Part shown: positions 31,101 through 41,183 of the stretch, one piece after another
Numbering within the stretch: position 1 is the stretch's first letter
Layout of the letters: each line of letters opens with the position of its first letter
Source of the DNA: Lachancea kluyveri NRRL Y-12651
Taxonomy: Eukaryota; Ascomycota; Saccharomycetes; Saccharomycetales; Saccharomycetaceae
Length of the DNA: 64,000 bases
NCBI GenBank assembly: GCA_000149225.2
Contig: CM000693.1
Span: 930,001 to 994,000, forward strand
Direction of reading: 5' to 3'
The notes under the pieces: generated by a model
What the model was told of the DNA's origin: nothing
The model's database searches: none
The model's input: the letters and a program-made list of their open reading frames with translations, nothing else
Translations under genes and position numbers: made by a program

Positions 31101-33145
31101 ATCTATCGCTAACTGACAAAACACCAACTATTTCTCACTTTTTCCTAGGTTTTCATGTCACTAATATTTTATCTCTGGGTCCTAAGTTAAGCACTTTTAT
31201 CTGCTCTGAAGTTTCTTTGTTGAAATCTTTGTCTTATCTAATAACTTCGTCACTATCTGTTGTCAATCATCAGAACGTTGATTATGCACCAATGAGATTG
31301 GCATCTTCTTCTATGGAGATAATCTTAAAACTGTGTCGTAATCCTATGACTTCCAGTATGGTTTTGGAGTATTTAACCTCTCAATCTCTGTTTGAGAATA
31401 TCTTAGAGCTAGATCCTAAAATTGATATGAACACTCTATGGTGCGGTAAGCCATTTGAAGGTGATTTCAACAAAGATTCGGCTTCTTTCACTCAAAGTCC
31501 CTCTATTGGAGCCTTGCTATCCTTTTTGAGCTATAGAAGTCTCGTTTTACAATATCTAAGTTTGGATATCCACAGGTTGTCAACTGGCCCTCAAAAATCT
31601 AAAATGCTTCCTTACGTGGAGTCTTTGATTTCCAGTAAAGTCCATTCCCCCACAATTTTTTCATTTTTGGACACTTTAGGCTATAACGCCACACCGCTAA
31701 CAAACGAAGCGCTGAAGGGTCTGGTTATATTTGGCGGTATGGATTTGAACCTGGATAAAATTACCCGAACTAATTCCTGTGCTGGCAATATTTACGATTT
31801 TACTGCATTGGATTCTTTAATGAGTTTAAAAGTTGAAACTCAGGCCGTAACTTCTCGGACTGAAAACTCACCATCATCAATCTCCCACACCAATTCCTTA
31901 GCCGAATCTGCGGACGCAGAGTCCAAAACAATTAAAAGTTATATTACCAGCTACCTGGTTTATGAGAAGTTCTCTTCTTTACAACTTTCAGTTTTACATT
32001 CTTGGGTCCAGTTAGTACAGATCATTGTTATCGATGGTGGGTTGACTCCGGTAGCTCGTTCCAACTTTATCTTGGAAGTCTTTGAAGCTGTTATTCCTAA
32101 AATTAATGATTATGTTGAATTCGATGTTGCATACTCTGAAGAGTTGGTCTCCCTTTCGGTGTTCCTGTACGATCTATACCAAAAAGATCGCAACATCATA
32201 GATGGAAATACGACTGTGGATGGTAGACTGCATAGCTTATTTCAAACTTGTGTCCATGGGATTACTTCACCTTTGTCCACCTTATCCCTTAGATCAGACT
32301 TCTATGTTTTGGCCAACAGATACTTATTAAGAATTTTGAAGGAAGAAGCCTTTGTGAAGGAACTGCTACAATCCCTGAAAATGACTAACGAAAGGTTGGT
32401 AGAGGTTATTTGTAACGACGCTATTTCAGGTGAGGGATCCAGCAGGGTTACTGGTATCTTATTGCTAGACTCACTAACTCAGATAGCTGGCTTGAATAAA
32501 GTAAATTTTGTCTTGGAAGCCTTGGTTAAGAGAAATATGCTCCTTTTGATAATTCGCTCAATTAAAACCACCGATGAACTCCTAAGTCTCACATCCGAAG
32601 ACATTACGCTAGACAACTTACTATATGAATTGACGGCATTTAAGTCCACGGTTTACTTTTTGATCCGTATTGCAGAAACCAGGAGTGGCGCGCAAGCGTT
32701 GATTCAAAATGAAATTTTCCAAACAATTGAATCATGTTCTTTCTTGAAAATTGATCCTGATCTGGGCCTGGAATTAGTGTTCGATGAAGTCACTGTTAGA
32801 AACTCCCAATTTGTCCGGGTCAATCTGAGTTTGGATAACCCATTATCTTTAGGGAAAGTCAATGGCATCTCGTTATTTGAAGTTTTAGTTCCAATTTTCC
32901 AGTTGATTTCCTCAATTTTGTTGAGTATGGGCAGCGCCAATAAGACTGTTATTAAGAAAGTTAGGCACCTATTGGTTCACTTCAGAAAGTTAGTCCAAGG
33001 CGTTATCAAAAGAGATGCTTTGATCGAAACAGACGAAAAGTATCGGATTAAAGGACTTACTTTAGAAGGTTTGCAACAGTTGGTGAAGTTGGTAGTGTTA
33101 CTTTCTACCTTGACTGGTTATCACGGTGAAGAAACATTAAATTGA
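28169..33145 (+). CDS. NUP192: Nucleoporin Nup192 (inner ring)
   Basis: Large alpha-solenoid scaffold nucleoporin of 1658 residues (S. cerevisiae 1683), part of the inner ring of the nuclear pore with Nup188, Nic96, Nup170 and Nsp1. The start [12 protein letters not shown] matches the S. cerevisiae start. Conserved blocks include [44 protein letters not shown]-like [12 protein letters not shown] and [12 protein letters not shown]. It is one uninterrupted exon and is convergent with NSP1, 135 bases away. A long hydrophobic frame without repeats fits the helical solenoid. Confidence 0.97.
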   Translation: [1658 protein letters not shown]

Positions 33146-33280
33146 GACAAGGGAACCGGGTTTGCGTAATATATAGCACATATAATAATAAGATACTTTT
33201 TAACTTGTTGCTAGCTCGATTGAAGCATTGCAAGTGATTAGTGTACAGTCTTAAAAGTTAGAGAGTGTATGAAGATATAC

Positions 33281-35597
33281 CTATTTACCAATGGAAGTCA
33301 ACTTCTTTTCTAAAACATTGGAACTATTGTCCAAAGACTTTAGTGCATCCAAATGCGAGTTCAGTAGTTTAATTAACTGAGTATTCTCATCCTTGTTTGT
33401 TATGTTCATGTTAATAGCCTTATTGAATGTGTCACTAACCTCATTGATTTCACTGATCAAAGAAGACAAGTTCATAGACAAGGAATTTAAGTTTTCGTCC
33501 AAGATTTCAGCAGTGCTATAAGCCTGTTGTCTTTTTTGGTCATTGGTATTAGCAGAGGAACCATTGTTCGATGATAACATTTCTGACAATAAACTTTCTG
33601 TTTTCCTTTCATATGTATCGAGAAAAGTTTCTAGCTCAGTCTGTTGTCTCTCAATGTATTGCAGAGATTGATCAATTCTATTCTGAGTTTGTTCCGCAAT
33701 TAAAGTATCAGAATACAACTGGCTAATTTGTTCGCCTCCTTGAACCAACACTTGGTCCCATTCGTTGACCTTTTTAGTGTACTCGCCGAAGTGACCTGCA
33801 GAACTGGTTAGCTGAGCGGTCCACTTGGTGATGAGGTCCTCTAATGTCTTATTATCCAGAGAAACTGGCTGCGGTTCAATGGGTTTTTGGATTGGTGCTG
33901 GTAAAGAAGAAGTGGCAGCTGGTTTAGACGCCTCTTTCTTCTCCTCCTCATTCTTTCCTTCATCTTTCTTAGTACCGAAGGAAAAACCACCTGTAGAGGG
34001 TTTAGTATCATCTTTCTTTTCTTCCTTTTTGGAGCCGAAAGAAAAACCAGCTGGTTTCGCTTCATCCTTCTTTTCAGTAGTAGCTGCGCCAAAACTTAGA
34101 GCTGGTTTCGCTTCGTCCTTCTTTTCAGCAGCAGCTCCACCGAAGCTGAAAGCTGGCTTTGCTTCTTCCTTCTTTTCAGCAGCAGCTCCGCCAAAACTTA
34201 GAGCTGGCTTTACTTCTTCCTTCTTTTCAGCAACAGCTCCACCGAAGCTGAAAGCTGGCTTTGCTTCATCCTTCTTTTCAGTAGTAGCCCCACCGAAGCT
34301 GAAAGCTGGCTTTGCTTCTTCCTTCTTTTCAGCAGCAGCTCCACCGAAGCTGAAAGCTGGTTTCGCTTCGTCCTTCTTTTCAGCAGCAGCTCCACTGAAG
34401 CTGAAAGCTGGCTTTGCTTCTTCCTTCTTTTCAGCAGCAGCTCCACCGAAGCTGAAAGCTGGCTTTGCTTCTTCCTTCTTTTCAGCAGCAGCTCCGCCAA
34501 AACTTAGAGCTGGCTTTACTTCTTCCTTCTTTTCAGCAACAGCTCCACCGAAGCTGAAAGCTGGCTTTGCTTCTTCCTTCTTTTCAGTAGTAGCTCCACC
34601 GAAGCTGAAAGCTGGCTTTGCTTCATCCTTCTTTTCAGTAGTAGCCCCACCGAAGCTGAAAGCTGGTTTCGCTTCGTCCTTCTTTTCAGCAGCAGCTCCA
34701 CCGAAGCTGAAAGCTGGCTTTGCTTCGTCCTTCTTTTCAGCAACAGCCCCGCCAAAGCTGAAGGCTGGCTTGGAAGCCACATTGCTTTCAGTTGGCTTAG
34801 TGCCATTCACAACAGTTGAAGTAGAAGCTGTGTCAGTACTTACCGAAGAAAATAATGGCTTTGAAGTATTCTTCCCCGCCGCCAAAGGTGCACCGAAACC
34901 GAGGTTCGTACCTGAACCGGAGTCGCTCTTTTTCCCATCAGTTGAGATACTAAGCGGGGTAGACACTGCTTCTTTTGATCCCGCTTTGTCTTCAGCGGTG
35001 GTACCAAAAGATGTAGCAGGTTTGGAAGCAGCGTATGCATTTCCAAATGAGAAAGCCGTACTATTGGTTTGGTTTTTTACATCTCCTGTGTTTGTTCCTG
35101 ATACTAAAGCTGGCTTGGAATCTTCATTCTTTGCAGTTGCAGAACCAAAGGAAAACGGTTTACTTTCGGTATTGGAAGAGACAGATGGTGTACCAAAGGA
35201 TAGAGGTTTGGACTCAGAGAGAGTGGATGCATTGCCCAACAAAGATGGTTTCCCATCGTTCTTCTGATTTTCAGAAGCCGCACCGAACCCGAAAGCTGGC
35301 TTGTGGGGACCACTTTGATTAGATGAAGCACTAGCACCAAGACCAAATGCAGGTTTATCTCCTGTATTTTTACTACTTGCGGTGCTTCCAAAGCCAAATG
35401 CAGGCTTATTGGCACCATCGTTGCTGGTAGATGTGGCATTGTTGCCAAAACTGAAGGCTGGCTTGTTATCTGTAGAATTGTTTGCAGGTTGAGAACCAAA
35501 AGGCAAAGCTGGCTTACTTATAGATGTTGCACTATTACTGCCAAACAGAGATCCTGGCTGCTGCTGTTGCGCATTGTTACCAAATAGCGTACCGCCC

Positions 35598-35628
<31 letters not shown>

Positions 35629-35797
35629 GATTATTTTCATTACTGCCACTAGTAACCTTGTTGTTGGCACCAAACCCACTAAACGGAGAAGCACCGGTAG
35701 TCTGCTTGTTTGGAGTGTTGAAGCTGAAAGCGGGATTCCCACCAGAGGCAGAGTTATTAGAACCAATATTGAAATTAAAACTCACTAGAACGTTCAT
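33281..35797 (-). CDS. NSP1: FG nucleoporin Nsp1
   Basis: Central-channel nucleoporin of 838 residues (S. cerevisiae 823). The first part is Asn/Gln/Gly-rich with FG and GLFG-like repeats and a short polyQ. The middle has 14 tandem units of 17 residues with FSFGG followed by a charged EKK(D/E)EAKP spacer, the permeability-barrier region. The last about 215 residues are a coiled coil ([16 protein letters not shown] onward) that assembles with Nup49-Nup57 or Nup82. The repeats are so regular that a 480-codon frame stays open on the opposite strand. The start ATG gives [13 protein letters not shown], slightly longer than in S. cerevisiae; a later start is possible but not needed. Confidence 0.96.
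34054..34767. repeat. 51-bp minisatellite in NSP1 (14 tandem units)
   Basis: Fourteen head-to-tail units of 51 bases, each encoding AFSFGGA(A/V/T)(A/T)EKK(D/E)E(A/V)KP on the minus strand. Units 4-7 and 10-13 share the same run of variants, pointing to a higher-order duplication of six units (306 bases). Copy number probably varies between strains. Confidence 0.9.
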
Positions 35798-36351
35798 TTT
35801 AGTTAGTAATCAGGAACGTAGTAAAAAACCATCAGTCACACTGGACACTTTGCCGATTCTTGGTAAAAAAAAACATACTAATTGGGTACTTGGACAGTCC
35901 TTTTTGATGACGGCTAGCACTAAAATTCTTTCAGATGATTTAAGATGTTGTTGATCGTTGTATTTCTCCTTCCTACAAAAAAAAAAATATAGCCCACGAC
36001 GTAAAAACGTCAACCAGTATCTCCGGGTAATAACAGTAAATAAAGCATTATAAAGGTCGATGGTACCTATCGTATGTTTAGAGTTAGATATGTGGGTAGC
36101 AAAGCACAATCATTTTAGAGATAAAAGGGAGCCAGCTTTTCTTATCAGATTGGATAAAATTTTACCTGGGTGAGCAGCTCAGAACTGTGACCGAAATGAA
36201 CAATTCTACGTTTTACTGTCGAAAAAAGCCATATTTTACACTATAATATAAACGTTATAAAGGGCATAACCTCTGGATTGCTCAGAAATGAAGAACTTCA
36301 AACCGAAAAAAAAAAGTTTAGGTATTAAAATTGAAAACATTCCAGTTTCGG
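35798..36351. other. NSP1 promoter and MHP1 3' region
   Basis: 554 bases between two minus-strand genes, AT-rich with A/T runs at 35862-35871, 35978-35988 and 36306-36314. Overlapping short frames show no similarity that I recognise. Confidence 0.5.
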
Positions 36352-39300
36352 CTATTGATTGTAGGTTCTCACTCTTTCGAGGTTGTCTAGTACTTGGTCG
36401 TATGCACGTTCAATAGCCTCTTCTTCCTCGTCGGTAACTGATTCATCTGACTCACTGTCCGAAGAGCTGTCACTATCACTAGCTGAACGATTGTTATTTT
36501 TAGAGTCCATCAAATTGGCATGCAATCCAACCACAGTATTACTGGCAGTTACTTCGGATTTATCAGAAGTACGCAATGGAGGCTGGTTATCTTTTGCAAT
36601 GCCTCGGTTGTGATTGTGATGCTTCTTGAAGATAACGTTAAAGTTCACACCTCTATCTTCCAGATCACCCAAAATGGCCACGGTTGCATCGATATCATTA
36701 TTTAAGATAAAGTCTTTGATCTGTTCGCTATCCATATTGGCTGCAGCTCTCGTCAAAGCCTTGGTGTCGAGTTCTTGTCCATGTGAATTTGCACTATTTT
36801 TTAATCCTCTAAAGAAAACACGAGTTTTTCTTAAGATATCTCCTTCTTCTTTCAGTTGTTTGTGAGCCTCTTTCACGCTAGAATTCTCATTTTCTCTAAT
36901 CTCAACATCATCATCTGCAGGGTCAAAAGACTGAACTGAAGGTTGATGGAAAGGTAGCAAAGCAGCATGGCCAGTTTCACTGAAACGAGTGGAGGAGAGA
37001 GTTGTTGTAGAATTTGTGCGGTGTATATTATGTTCCACAGGGACAGTGAAGTATGAAGAAATGTTGATCCCAGCTCCCTCAGAGGTTTCTTTATCCAGTC
37101 CATCAGGGGGGAGTTTGTTACACAATTGAGAAGCCCTTTCGTGGTACCTATGTGCTAGTAATTTTAACCCCTTTTCAAAACTTGCATCAATGAAGCAAAA
37201 CCTAATCAAGGCTTCTTTACCCTCGGTGCTCAACTCCCCCTTCACTCTTAATTTAAATAAATCATCAGTGACTGCATTTATCTTGGAACGAACAGATGCA
37301 ACTCTCTCCAAGAAACTTTTAATCACTCTGTTGTAATCTTCTTTGTTAACTATATTTTCAGTCAACAACCCTGCTAATTCTTCCTGTAATCCAATTAACC
37401 TTCCCGAATAATCAGATTTGGAAGATTCTTTAGCACCTTTAACTCTGTTCAACTCATTTTCCATGTTTTTCATAATGTAGAGGGAAACGTTTTCTTTTAC
37501 TTTATCTGGGACATCATTATAATCAATATCCAATGTTATGATAGTGTTGCTTTGTCTAATCGCAGTAGCTAAAGCCGAACCGGATACCATGTCAATCTTA
37601 TTGCCCAAGAGTGACACATAGTTCAGTTTCTTACACATGGGCAAAACTTCTGCTAAAGTCACTACCTCTGTAGAGCTCAAATCGTTGTAATCCATGTGCA
37701 AACGAACTAAACTGACGTACACGGGTAAACTTTCCGTCAAAGAACTGAGACCGTGGGGGAAAATTCTGGGATTGTTCGAAATATCTAGGAATTTCAAATT
37801 TTCACAATAGCACAGCGCATTGAATAGACTTAAAACCTCATTATTTTCTGAGGTAGCACCTTCGCAAACTTGTAAGTTTGTAGAGTTTAAGGAGATAAAC
37901 TTGAAAACATTTTTGGTTTTTCTAACTTTCCTAACCACAGCGCTTGCAAATGGAGCAATTTTCCCTCTTAGATCATTATACCCAATATCAAGTCCTGTGA
38001 CCCTGGAATGTACCATCCAATTGGCTAGAACGGAGCAATGTTCCAACGATAATTCATTGTATGCTAGGCCTAATCTTTGCGTAGTAGCGCATGCAACTTC
38101 AATAAAATTTTTGAATTCTTCCAAAGGCATTTTAGCACCAGATAAAATCATTTCTTCCAAACCTTCACTACTGACAACTGATGCTGTTAGCAAATTCCAA
38201 TTCATATCCCCCCTACTTTCCATATCGCACTGCATTCTCACTATTTTTGATTTCAAAGATGATTTTGATGGTTTTTGAACGTTTGTAGGAATACTCCGTA
38301 CCATTGTCAAGTCCAAAGCATTTAGACTTTTACACTTGAAGATAAAATAGCATAAAACCTTCCAACCCTCGGCATCCAACGGGGTGTTTCTCAGTGAAAG
38401 CTTTTCAAAATTATCTTTGTAAAGCAAGGAACCCAAAATTACTCTTAACATTTCAACACTTAAACTCACACCATCAAGGGATAGGCATAACACTGGGGCA
38501 ACGCTCAAAAAATCACTAAATGATAAAACCTCAACCATCGAAGGCATAGGGTTACGTAGCTGTAAAAGTGGGATTGGATCAACAGAACCTTTATTCAATT
38601 GTTTCAAAGTTGCTGGAATGGGCAAGATTTCACGTAGATGACAGCAACGCGTATAGACAACATCGTGGGGAATTCTGAGGTCTGGAGGTGGGAATACTTC
38701 CTCATCATCGGTTCTAGAATCATCAGCGATGCTACTCATCATGGAGGCCAAAGATACCGAAGATGATCCTGGGTGTCTACTAACCATCGGTTTGTCAATA
38801 GTAACCTTTGTGGCTGCTGAATTCACACCAACTTCTTCCTCATTATTGGTGGAAATCCTTTTTAGCTCATTAGGAGCTTCTTTAGCCCTTGCTTCAGCTG
38901 CAGCTTCAGCAGCGGCAAGTCCGATTTTACGGCGATTCTGAGCATCGTAATCATCTCCCTCATGCCTCTGACCATTAATCCCGTCAGCCGCGACCGATTT
39001 AGGCCTAGGGGCCTTTTCCTCATACTTCTTAGCATCGGCCTCATCATCATTTGGATTTGCTAGAAGCTTCAAATGCCCCGATCCACCAACAACGATACCA
39101 CAACTTGATTTTTCTAAAATTTCTCTTTTTTCCTCCGGTGTCAACCTATGGATTACCACAGACCCATCTGACTTTACCTCTACTTCACCTTTCCTTGGAT
39201 TTCTACTACAAATCTGCTGAGGTGGGTCGTTAAAATATGTATTCGTAGCAAAGGACACCTTTTTCAAAGGCTTCAAAGTTTCTAGACCAGGAATTACCAG

Positions 39301-40554
39301 TGGTTCTTTTAAATTAGCAGCTCTTTCAGGATTGAAAGTCGAGTCGCTTTTTGAGCTTGAAGAGGATCGAGTTTCTTGTTCCAAGTCAGCTAGTGAAGAG
39401 TTTGCGGAGTTTGAAGATCTGTTTGAAGATTCATCTGTGTGTGAAGTGACCCTTTTTAGGAATGCACCGAATTTGCTAGCCGTTGTTGAATTGGAGCTAT
39501 CGCTTGAATTCTTATGTAGCGAATCACCATCATGACCAGACTGTCTCAACCTTCTTAAAGCTGGTGGCAATTTAGGCGTGTCTGGATGAGGAGGTATAGG
39601 CCTACCTTTACGATCTAGTTTCAGCGGTTTCGTCTCATCGTGAGCATCCAAGGTGCCGTCGATAGAAAATTTCGGTTTAGGTCTAACCATCAACGAAACA
39701 CTTGAGCTTTCTTGTTCCTGAGTTTGTTCCCTGGATTTGAACAGACCCTTGGCTTTGTAACATTGTAAAAATTCCTCTAACCTTGGGTCCACTGCAGAAG
39801 AGCTGCCCACGATGGATTCAGTCTGTGATCTTGTCAAGTGCGTATATGTTTCTGCTTGACTGATGGTACTGCTCCTTTTCCTGGCATAATTTTGCCGTTG
39901 TGTTGTAGAGGTAGCAGTGGTTGGGAAAGCTTCACGGCTTGGCTCTGCAAATGCTTGTTGGGGTGACACAGACGACGTTGGTATCGACGGAGTTAAATTT
40001 GCATTGCTATTACGCCTGACACTCGAAGAAATAGTATCTTCATGCCTAGGTTGATTGTCTTTACTTTTCTTCCCCAGTCCGAACAAGCTTTTAAAGAAGC
40101 CAGGCTTCTTCTTTGGCGTTTTTGATGAAGCTGTCTCTTCAATATGACCACTACTATTCATGGACAATGACTTTGTCCTTCTTAAGGAAATATCTGAGTT
40201 AAAAGGATTGTGATTGGCATATTCATGTTTACCATATTCGTGAGTATCAGGACCTTGAGCTTGAAAGCTTAAGGAGCTACGACGTTGTTTCACTATTCTG
40301 TTGGGTCCAATCACGGTTGTGTGTGTTTGCGCAGCTGAATTTTTCCTGTCCGACTCGTTTGTCCCTGATAAGCTGTCTTTTGGAGAAGGTGTATTCGCCT
40401 CGTTTTGTAGTTCGTCGTGGTTGCAAATACCATATCTTTTATCATCGGCAGACTCTTTGGGATTGGCGTTGTTGGTATTTGTTCTTATCAACCAATCAAC
40501 ATCCAATGTTGGAAGCTTATATTCCTTTAGCAGCTCCTTGTGTTTATTGTCCAT
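36352..40554 (-). CDS. MHP1: Mhp1-like microtubule-associated protein with leucine-rich repeats
   Basis: 1400 residues from the first ATG (S. cerevisiae Mhp1 1398); the open frame runs 46 codons further upstream only through non-ATG codons. The N-terminal half is disordered and Ser-rich, with conserved islands such as PGFFKSLFG and KGRPIPPHPD. The motif VSFATNTYFNDPPQQI leads into a region conserved in fungi (EVEVKSDGSVVIHRLTP, then AAAEAAAEARAKEAPNELKR). The second half has leucine-rich repeats starting near CCHLREILPIPATLKQL, followed by coiled-coil sequence and an acidic Ser-rich tail. Mhp1 is implicated in microtubule organisation. Neighbours NSP1 and GYP6 match S. cerevisiae chromosome X. 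Confidence 0.95.
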   Translation of the reverse strand: MDNKHKELLKEYKLPTLDVDWLIRTNTNNANPKESADDKRYGICNHDELQNEANTPSPKDSLSGTNESDRKNSAAQTHTTVIGPNRIVKQRRSSLSFQAQGPDTHEYGKHEYANHNPFNSDISLRRTKSLSMNSSGHIEETASSKTPKKKPGFFKSLFGLGKKSKDNQPRHEDTISSSVRRNSNANLTPSIPTSSVSPQQAFAEPSREAFPTTATSTTQRQNYARKRSSTISQAETYTHLTRSQTESIVGSSSAVDPRLEEFLQCYKAKGLFKSREQTQEQESSSVSLMVRPKPKFSIDGTLDAHDETKPLKLDRKGRPIPPHPDTPKLPPALRRLRQSGHDGDSLHKNSSDSSNSTTASKFGAFLKRVTSHTDESSNRSSNSANSSLADLEQETRSSSSSKSDSTFNPERAANLKEPLVIPGLETLKPLKKVSFATNTYFNDPPQQICSRNPRKGEVEVKSDGSVVIHRLTPEEKREILEKSSCGIVVGGSGHLKLLANPNDDEADAKKYEEKAPRPKSVAADGINGQRHEGDDYDAQNRRKIGLAAAEAAAEARAKEAPNELKRISTNNEEEVGVNSAATKVTIDKPMVSRHPGSSSVSLASMMSSIADDSRTDDEEVFPPPDLRIPHDVVYTRCCHLREILPIPATLKQLNKGSVDPIPLLQLRNPMPSMVEVLSFSDFLSVAPVLCLSLDGVSLSVEMLRVILGSLLYKDNFEKLSLRNTPLDAEGWKVLCYFIFKCKSLNALDLTMVRSIPTNVQKPSKSSLKSKIVRMQCDMESRGDMNWNLLTASVVSSEGLEEMILSGAKMPLEEFKNFIEVACATTQRLGLAYNELSLEHCSVLANWMVHSRVTGLDIGYNDLRGKIAPFASAVVRKVRKTKNVFKFISLNSTNLQVCEGATSENNEVLSLFNALCYCENLKFLDISNNPRIFPHGLSSLTESLPVYVSLVRLHMDYNDLSSTEVVTLAEVLPMCKKLNYVSLLGNKIDMVSGSALATAIRQSNTIITLDIDYNDVPDKVKENVSLYIMKNMENELNRVKGAKESSKSDYSGRLIGLQEELAGLLTENIVNKEDYNRVIKSFLERVASVRSKINAVTDDLFKLRVKGELSTEGKEALIRFCFIDASFEKGLKLLAHRYHERASQLCNKLPPDGLDKETSEGAGINISSYFTVPVEHNIHRTNSTTTLSSTRFSETGHAALLPFHQPSVQSFDPADDDVEIRENENSSVKEAHKQLKEEGDILRKTRVFFRGLKNSANSHGQELDTKALTRAAANMDSEQIKDFILNNDIDATVAILGDLEDRGVNFNVIFKKHHNHNRGIAKDNQPPLRTSDKSEVTASNTVVGLHANLMDSKNNNRSASDSDSSSDSESDESVTDEEEEAIERAYDQVLDNLERVRTYNQ

Positions 40555-41183
40555 AAATGAAGTGGCTACGGTCTTGGTATTACGGGGAGCAGCTATTAAT
40601 AATTTGTTAACTATAAACGTATAAATACTTGCACGATCACACCATTGAAGACATTGAGAGCTTTGTTTCCCCTTGTCGGAGTTGGAACTCAACGACGTAA
40701 TTAGTGATATGTTATGAAGCAGACTGTGTGTTAGTTGGTTTTACAATGAATTTCATTAACAAAACTTAGTTCAATCGGTATACTTGGCTGTATGTCCAAG
40801 AATGCTGTGGGCATAGATTTATGTGTTGTAGCAATTGTAAGAATTGCACATATCAAGTGCGAGCCACCAACGAGTAATAATCATGTGCTTTGAAAATGAG
40901 GGTTATGATGAATCGAAAGAGGAGCCCTCTAAAGTGGAAGCATGCGGGTATGACAGCTTTATGGGACAGTGTAGACAATTACATAGCTTAATGCAATGGT
41001 CCAGCAACTCTCATATTGCATTAATATGCTATGAGTTGCATATTTTTTTTGGTTTCGTATCTAGTGATTCATCTTTCTTGTTGGGCGTATGGCTATCGTT
41101 CAATGAGGAAAAGCATCCAGTGCGTTTTCATTTTATACTGTGAGCATTGTCTTATGTGCATCCGGATAGAGTGAACCGGTAAA
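40555..41183. other. MHP1-GYP6 divergent promoter
   Basis: 629 bases. An 86-codon frame from ATG at 40883 to 41143 on the plus strand has a hydrophobic middle but no similarity that I recognise and sits in the GYP6 promoter, so it is not called. S. cerevisiae has YJL043W near here; I see no trace of it. Confidence 0.5.

Noticed and set aside
33825-35267. 480-codon open frame on the plus strand opposite NSP1
   Set aside because: It exists because the 51-base NSP1 repeat has a length divisible by three and lacks stops on the other strand; the translation is a low-complexity repeat.
40883-41143. 86-codon frame in the MHP1-GYP6 promoter
   Set aside because: No similarity recognised, and it sits immediately before GYP6 where the promoter must be.
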